Part shown: positions 60,328 to 64,000 of the stretch, in pieces
Layout of the letters: every line of letters starts with the position of its first letter
Position numbering within the stretch: position 1 is the stretch's first letter
Assembly (NCBI GenBank): GCA_039933215.1
Contig: JBDTOO010000006.1
Span: 15,907-79,906, forward strand
Direction of reading: 5' to 3'
DNA from: JALYUA01 sp039933215
Lineage (GTDB): Bacteria > Acidobacteriota > Thermoanaerobaculia > UBA5066 > Gp7-AA6
Length of the DNA stretch: 64,000 bases
The notes under the pieces: model-generated
The model's input: the letters and a program-made list of their open reading frames with translations, nothing else
Told to the model about the DNA's origin: nothing
Database searches by the model: none
Program-made: the position numbers and the translations under genes

Positions 60328-61587
60328 ATGCCCGGCGTGCCGGATCGACGCGTCGCGATCACCGGAATCGGGTGTCTCTCGCCGAACGGGAATGGACGCG
60401 AGGAGTTCGCGCGGGCGATTTTCGAGGGTCGAAGCGGCGTCGGCCGTATCTCCCTCTTCGACCCCGAGGGACTCCCGGCGACGATTGCCGGAGAGGTGAA
60501 GGGGCTCGATCCGGCGGAGCACGTCGGCGCGAAAGACATCCGCCACGTGTCGCGGGCCGTCCCGATGGCCATCGCGGCGTCGGCCGAAGCCCTGGCGGAC
60601 GCGGGCATCGACGCGGAGCGCCTCGACCTCGCCGGCCGCCGCGAGATCGGAGTCGTTCTCGGTACGGGCGGCGGCCCGATCGAGTTCTCCGAGCGGATGT
60701 ACCACCTCTACTACACGAACCAGGTGAAGAAGGCGTCCGTCTACTCGATCCCCTCAGGCACCATCGGCACGCTCTCGTCCGAGCTGTCGATGCGCTTCGG
60801 TTTCCGCGGCCCTTCCCACGTCGTTTCGACGGGGTGCGCGTCGTCGACGGACGCCCTCGGCCACGCGTTCCGCAGCATCAAGCACGGCGCCGGGAACGTC
60901 TTCCTCGCCGGAGGGGTCGACGCCACGGTGGTGCGAGGCATCATGGAAGGATTCGCCATGATGCGCATCGTGTCGACCGCGCGAGAGGGGGATCCTCCCC
61001 GCGCGTCGCGGCCGTTCTCCGCGGACCGGGACGGGTTCGTGCTGGGAGAGGGCTCCTGGATGTTCGTCCTCGAGGAGCGGGAAAGAGCCCGCGCGCGGGG
61101 GGCCCGGATCTACGGCGAGATTCGCGGATACGGGTCGACGTGCGACGCCCATCATCGCGTGAGACTGGACGAGACGGGCGAGGAGCCGGCACGAGCCATG
61201 TCCCTCGCGATGGAGGAGGCGGCGCTGCCTCCCGAGGCCATCGACTACCTCGCGTATCACGGGACCTCGACCGAGCTGAACGACCGGGTGGAGACGCATG
61301 CCGTGCGCCTCGCGTTCGGGCGCTCCGCCGCGAAGCTGCCGGGCTCCTCGATCAAGTCGATGATCGGCCATCCGCAAGGGGCTTGCGGCGCGGCGGGAGT
61401 CGCGGCGACCCTCCTCGGCATGCGCGGCGGATTCATTCCTCCGACCATCAACCTCGATCATCCGGATCCCGCCTGCGACCTCGACTACGTCCCCGGAGAG
61501 GCGCGGCCGCTCTCTTTCCAGCACGCGCTGTGCAACTGCATCGGATTCGGCTCGAAAAACAGCGCGCTGGTGGTCAGCGCCGGTTGA
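60328..61587 (+). CDS. beta-ketoacyl-ACP synthase II-like ketosynthase
   Basis: 419 residues, ATG 60328 preceded by TACT. Catalytic triad: Cys in VSTGCASSTDALGHA, His in AYHGTSTELND and His in MIGHPQGACGAAG. The fold and length match FabF/KAS II. It is the first of three close genes with a methyltransferase and a flavoprotein, so it probably serves a dedicated lipid or polyketide product rather than bulk fatty acid synthesis; no ACP gene is in view. Confidence 0.9.
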   Translation: MPGVPDRRVAITGIGCLSPNGNGREEFARAIFEGRSGVGRISLFDPEGLPATIAGEVKGLDPAEHVGAKDIRHVSRAVPMAIAASAEALADAGIDAERLDLAGRREIGVVLGTGGGPIEFSERMYHLYYTNQVKKASVYSIPSGTIGTLSSELSMRFGFRGPSHVVSTGCASSTDALGHAFRSIKHGAGNVFLAGGVDATVVRGIMEGFAMMRIVSTAREGDPPRASRPFSADRDGFVLGEGSWMFVLEERERARARGARIYGEIRGYGSTCDAHHRVRLDETGEEPARAMSLAMEEAALPPEAIDYLAYHGTSTELNDRVETHAVRLAFGRSAAKLPGSSIKSMIGHPQGACGAAGVAATLLGMRGGFIPPTINLDHPDPACDLDYVPGEARPLSFQHALCNCIGFGSKNSALVVSAG

Positions 61588-61591
61588 GGGA

Positions 61592-62317
61592 ATGCCGCTC
61601 GCCGCGACGGTTGCGCCCGTGAGCCTCCTCGTTCCGCCCCGCCGCCCGACCCCGGAGCTCCTGGACGACCCGCGTCTGCCCCCGGAGGAGATGGCGCGGT
61701 CGCTTCGCGACCTCGATCTCGTCAACCGGCGCTGGGGAGGCGCGCATGCGCTCGAAGGTTGGCTCCTGGCGCGCATGGCGGTCTCGGCGGGACCCTTCAC
61801 GATTCTGGACATCGGCGCCGGATCGGGGGCGGTGACGCGGCGGCTCCAGCGGCGCATCCGCGCGGCCGGCCATCGGGCGACGGTCGTCGCCGTGGACCTC
61901 CAGTGGCGGCACCTCGCGGCCGGCCGCTCGGCGGCCCCGGAGGCGGGAGCCGCGCTCGCGGCGAATGCCTTCTCGCTGCCGCTCTCCGACGGAGGCGCGG
62001 ACTGGGTCGTCTCGACGCTCGTTTTCCACCACTTCTCGCCTGAGGAGAACGGCGCCCTGCTCGGGGAGCTGCGGCGCGTCGCCCGGCGCGGCTTTGCGCT
62101 GCTCGACCTGCGGAGGCACCTCGTGCCCTGGATGTTCATCTCGCTCGCGGGCCGTCTCGTCTTCGAGAGCCGGGTCTCCCTCCACGACGGCCAGGCGTCG
62201 GTGCTCCAGGCCTACACGCCGGAGGAGGCGGGCTCGATCGCGCTCCGCGCGGCGCCCGGGGCGCGCGTCGAACTGGTCTTCCCGTATCGGATGCTGATCA
62301 CGGCCCCCGGCGCGTGA
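61592..62317 (+). CDS. class I SAM-dependent methyltransferase
   Basis: 241 residues. The SAM-binding motif is ILDIGAGSGAVTRRL, followed by VVAVDLQWRHLA and WVVSTLVFHHFSPEE. Start ATG 61592 has GAGGGA 5 bases upstream. It lies between the ketosynthase gene (4-base gap) and the FAD oxidoreductase gene (4-base overlap), and is likely to modify their common product. Confidence 0.88.
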   Translation: MPLAATVAPVSLLVPPRRPTPELLDDPRLPPEEMARSLRDLDLVNRRWGGAHALEGWLLARMAVSAGPFTILDIGAGSGAVTRRLQRRIRAAGHRATVVAVDLQWRHLAAGRSAAPEAGAALAANAFSLPLSDGGADWVVSTLVFHHFSPEENGALLGELRRVARRGFALLDLRRHLVPWMFISLAGRLVFESRVSLHDGQASVLQAYTPEEAGSIALRAAPGARVELVFPYRMLITAPGA

Positions 62318-63444
62318 TCCGCTGCGACGTCCTCGTCGTCGGCGCCGGGCCGGCGGGCTCCGCGGCGGCGGCGACGCTCGCGGCCGGCGGTTGCCGCGTC
62401 CTCCTGGTCGAGAAGGACCGGTTCCCGAGGGACAAGGTCTGCGGGGAGTTCCTCGCGGGCGGCGCCCTGCTGTCGCTCGACCGGCTCGGCGCGCTCACGG
62501 CCGTGGAGGCCGCGGGTCCGGAGCGGATCGGAGAAGGCTCCGTGTCTCCGGCGAGAGGCGGCGACGTGCCCTTCCGGCTGCCGTCGCCGGCATTCGGGCT
62601 GTCGCGGCGCGCGCTCGACGCGCTCCTCGCGGAGCACGCGGGCCGGGCCGGCGCCGAGGTCCGGTTCGGCGTCCGCGCGCTCTCGATCGCGGGCGGCGCG
62701 GAGGCCGGCTTCGAGGCGCGGCTCGGCACGGAGGGAGGATCCGAGGAGGTCGCCGCGCGCGCCGTCGTGGGCGCCTGGGGGCGCTGGGACGCGCTCGACC
62801 GCTCCCTGGATCGGGGTTTTCTCCGGCGTCCCCGCTACTTCGGCTGGAGCCGCGACTACGGCGGCGCAACCGGATTCCTCGCCGGGAAGGTCCGCCTTTA
62901 TCTCTTCCCGGGCGGTTACTGCGGGCTCTCGCGCGTCGAGAGGGGCGAGGTCAACCTCGCCGGCGTGATATCCGAATCCGCGCGGCGCGCGATCGGCGGC
63001 GGGTGGGAAGCCGTCGTGGAGCACGCGCGGCTCGGCAACCGGCAGCTCGACCTCGACCTGTCACGCCTCGAGCCGGGTCCCCGGGGATTCCTGGGCACGG
63101 TGCCGGTGGTGTTCACCGCGAAGCCGCCGGTCGAGCGGGGAATGCTCATGGCGGGCGACGCGGCCGGCGTCCTCGATCCCTTCTCGGGAGAAGGTCAGTC
63201 TTCCGCGCTCGCCTCGGGGATCCTGGCGGGAGACATCATCCTCGCGTACCTCGGCGGAGGCCTCACGGCCGCAGCCCATCCGCGCGCCTACGAGACGGCC
63301 TGGCGCGAGCGGTTCGCGAAGCGCTTCGCGTGGAGCGCGATGCTCCGGACGCTCATCCTGGACCCCCGCCTCTCGCGGATCGCCGCGCGGCTCGCGGGAG
63401 AGCGGCTCGTGCGCTTCGCGATCGGGAGGCTGTCCGGCGGCTGA
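62314..63444 (+). CDS. FAD-dependent oxidoreductase, geranylgeranyl-reductase-like
   Basis: 376 residues, GTG overlapping the methyltransferase stop. The Rossmann motif is DVLVVGAGPAGSAAAATLA, then KVCGEFLAGGALLSL and the second FAD motif GMLMAGDAAGVLDPFSGEG, typical of the geranylgeranyl reductase/halogenase-like group. It could reduce or hydroxylate the product of the ketosynthase. The substrate is unknown. Confidence 0.88.
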   Translation: MIRCDVLVVGAGPAGSAAAATLAAGGCRVLLVEKDRFPRDKVCGEFLAGGALLSLDRLGALTAVEAAGPERIGEGSVSPARGGDVPFRLPSPAFGLSRRALDALLAEHAGRAGAEVRFGVRALSIAGGAEAGFEARLGTEGGSEEVAARAVVGAWGRWDALDRSLDRGFLRRPRYFGWSRDYGGATGFLAGKVRLYLFPGGYCGLSRVERGEVNLAGVISESARRAIGGGWEAVVEHARLGNRQLDLDLSRLEPGPRGFLGTVPVVFTAKPPVERGMLMAGDAAGVLDPFSGEGQSSALASGILAGDIILAYLGGGLTAAAHPRAYETAWRERFAKRFAWSAMLRTLILDPRLSRIAARLAGERLVRFAIGRLSGG

Positions 63445-63447
63445 GGA

Positions 63448-64000
63448 TCAGCTGAAGCCGAGCGCGCCTTCCGGCGTGAAGATCGCGTCGGTCAGCTTCG
63501 CGGGGCGGTAGTCGAGGTACTCGAGGCGCGTGACCGTCTTCGGATCCCCGAGGAGATCCCGGATCTCCATCTCCGTCACGATCGTCTTGCCGCGGACCGC
63601 CCCGAACTTGCGGAAGAAGACCTCCTTCGCCTCGCGTCCCGAGGGCAGAAAGAAGCGGACCTTCACCGGAAGACGCGCGGCCTCGTCGTACCAGAGGACG
63701 ATCTTCGGGTAAGCCGCTTTGGGAGAGCGCGCCGTGAGATCGATGACCCGGCACGACTTTCCTTCGACCGTCTCCGGCGCGGGACGCAGCGCCGCCTCGA
63801 AGTCCTCAGAGAAGCGCAGCCGGGCGACGTCGCCCATGGAGGCGCCTCCCATGAGGCGCTGGTTCGGGGTGATGGGCAGCGGGTTCGTCGCCCCCGGCAC
63901 GAGAAGCCACATCCGCTCTCCGGAGGTGAGGACCTTCCGGCCCGAGTTCTTGCCGCCGCGAAAGATGATCAGGGCCCGGTCGCGGCCCTTCGTGTAGATG
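63448..64000 (-). CDS. LolA-like outer-membrane lipoprotein-sorting protein, N-terminus outside window
   Basis: The minus-strand frame stays open to the window edge (IYTKGRDRALIIFRGGKNSG and GERMWLLVPG), so the gene starts beyond 64000 and ATG 63912 is internal. PNQRLMGGASMGDVARLRF and the two beta strands WYDEAARLPVKVRFF and TRLEYLDYRPAKL match the LolA-fold proteins annotated as outer membrane lipoprotein-sorting protein, often near RND-type exporters. At least 183 residues are visible. It is convergent with the FAD gene, with 3 bases between stops. Confidence 0.85.
   Translation of the reverse strand, partial: IYTKGRDRALIIFRGGKNSGRKVLTSGERMWLLVPGATNPLPITPNQRLMGGASMGDVARLRFSEDFEAALRPAPETVEGKSCRVIDLTARSPKAAYPKIVLWYDEAARLPVKVRFFLPSGREAKEVFFRKFGAVRGKTIVTEMEIRDLLGDPKTVTRLEYLDYRPAKLTDAIFTPEGALGFS

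Noticed and set aside
1..64000. tRNA, rRNA, riboswitch, prophage and integrase signals
   Set aside because: I read through the intergenic DNA and saw no cloverleaf, conserved RNA motif, phage structural gene or recombinase; a covariance-model search would be needed to exclude small RNAs.

Overview
The window is high-GC, gene-dense bacterial chromosome. Genes for lipid A, Kdo and heptose (waaA, lpxK, an HtrB-type acyltransferase, two heptosyltransferases, hldA, hldC), secretins and lipoproteins show a Gram-negative cell with LPS. Paired DUF1800/DUF1501 secreted proteins, PilSR with PilB/T/C, and a hybrid type IV pilus/type II secretion locus resemble Acidobacteriota (perhaps the Thermoanaerobaculia side). 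This placement is inference; no rRNA or other decisive marker is present. Many genes are joined by 4-base start/stop overlaps (GTGA or ATGA), so most blocks read as tightly coupled operons.

Layout. 1-2.9 kb: DUF1800 (cut by the window edge) and DUF1501. 2.9-7.0 kb (minus): hydrolase, DUF2238, DUF885, DDAH. 7.3-8.6 kb: BON lipoprotein and truA. 8.6-10.8 kb: purL (minus). 10.9-19.5 kb: an unusual module described below. 19.6-21.9 kb: purQ, purS, a WalJ-like hydrolase and dut. 22-34 kb (minus): M16 peptidase and a complete pilus/T2SS-like machine (three pilin-like proteins, secretin, PilP/GspC-, PilO-, PilN- and PilM-like proteins, GspE, GspF, NolW-like protein). 34-35.3 kb: ECF sigma and anti-sigma. 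35.5-44 kb: LPS core and lipid A genes interrupted by a divergent HNH gene. 44-52.2 kb: pilB, pilT, pilC, pilS, pilR and a DUF192 lipoprotein. 52.3-59.2 kb: beta-propeller protein, XdhC, galU, FmdB-type protein, DUF4388, moeA, hydrolase. 59.2-60.2 kb: a frameshifted cytochrome c gene. 60.3-63.4 kb: ketosynthase, methyltransferase and flavoprotein operon. 63.4-64 kb: a cut LolA-like protein.

The most interesting region is 10.9-19.5 kb. On the plus strand lie a STAS protein, a GAF-GAF-TM-HlyD fusion and a PqqD-like/M50 protease/HlyD fusion. Convergent to them is a 122-residue protein made of a conserved-looking N-terminus followed by nine tandem cationic octapeptides. It has a strong Shine-Dalgarno site, a sigma-54-type promoter and an upstream dyad. 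Behind it lies an operon for a third HlyD-type adaptor, a sensor-less histidine kinase and a sigma-54-dependent response regulator. The module sits between purSQ and purL, which are adjacent in many genomes. I propose a regulated system that recognises, cleaves and exports a repeat peptide. It resembles peptide systems with PqqD-type recognition domains and YydH-type M50 proteases but has no modifying enzyme or ABC transporter in view. The parts are read from sequence; the joint function is inference.

No rRNA, tRNA, CRISPR array, transposase or phage gene was recognised.
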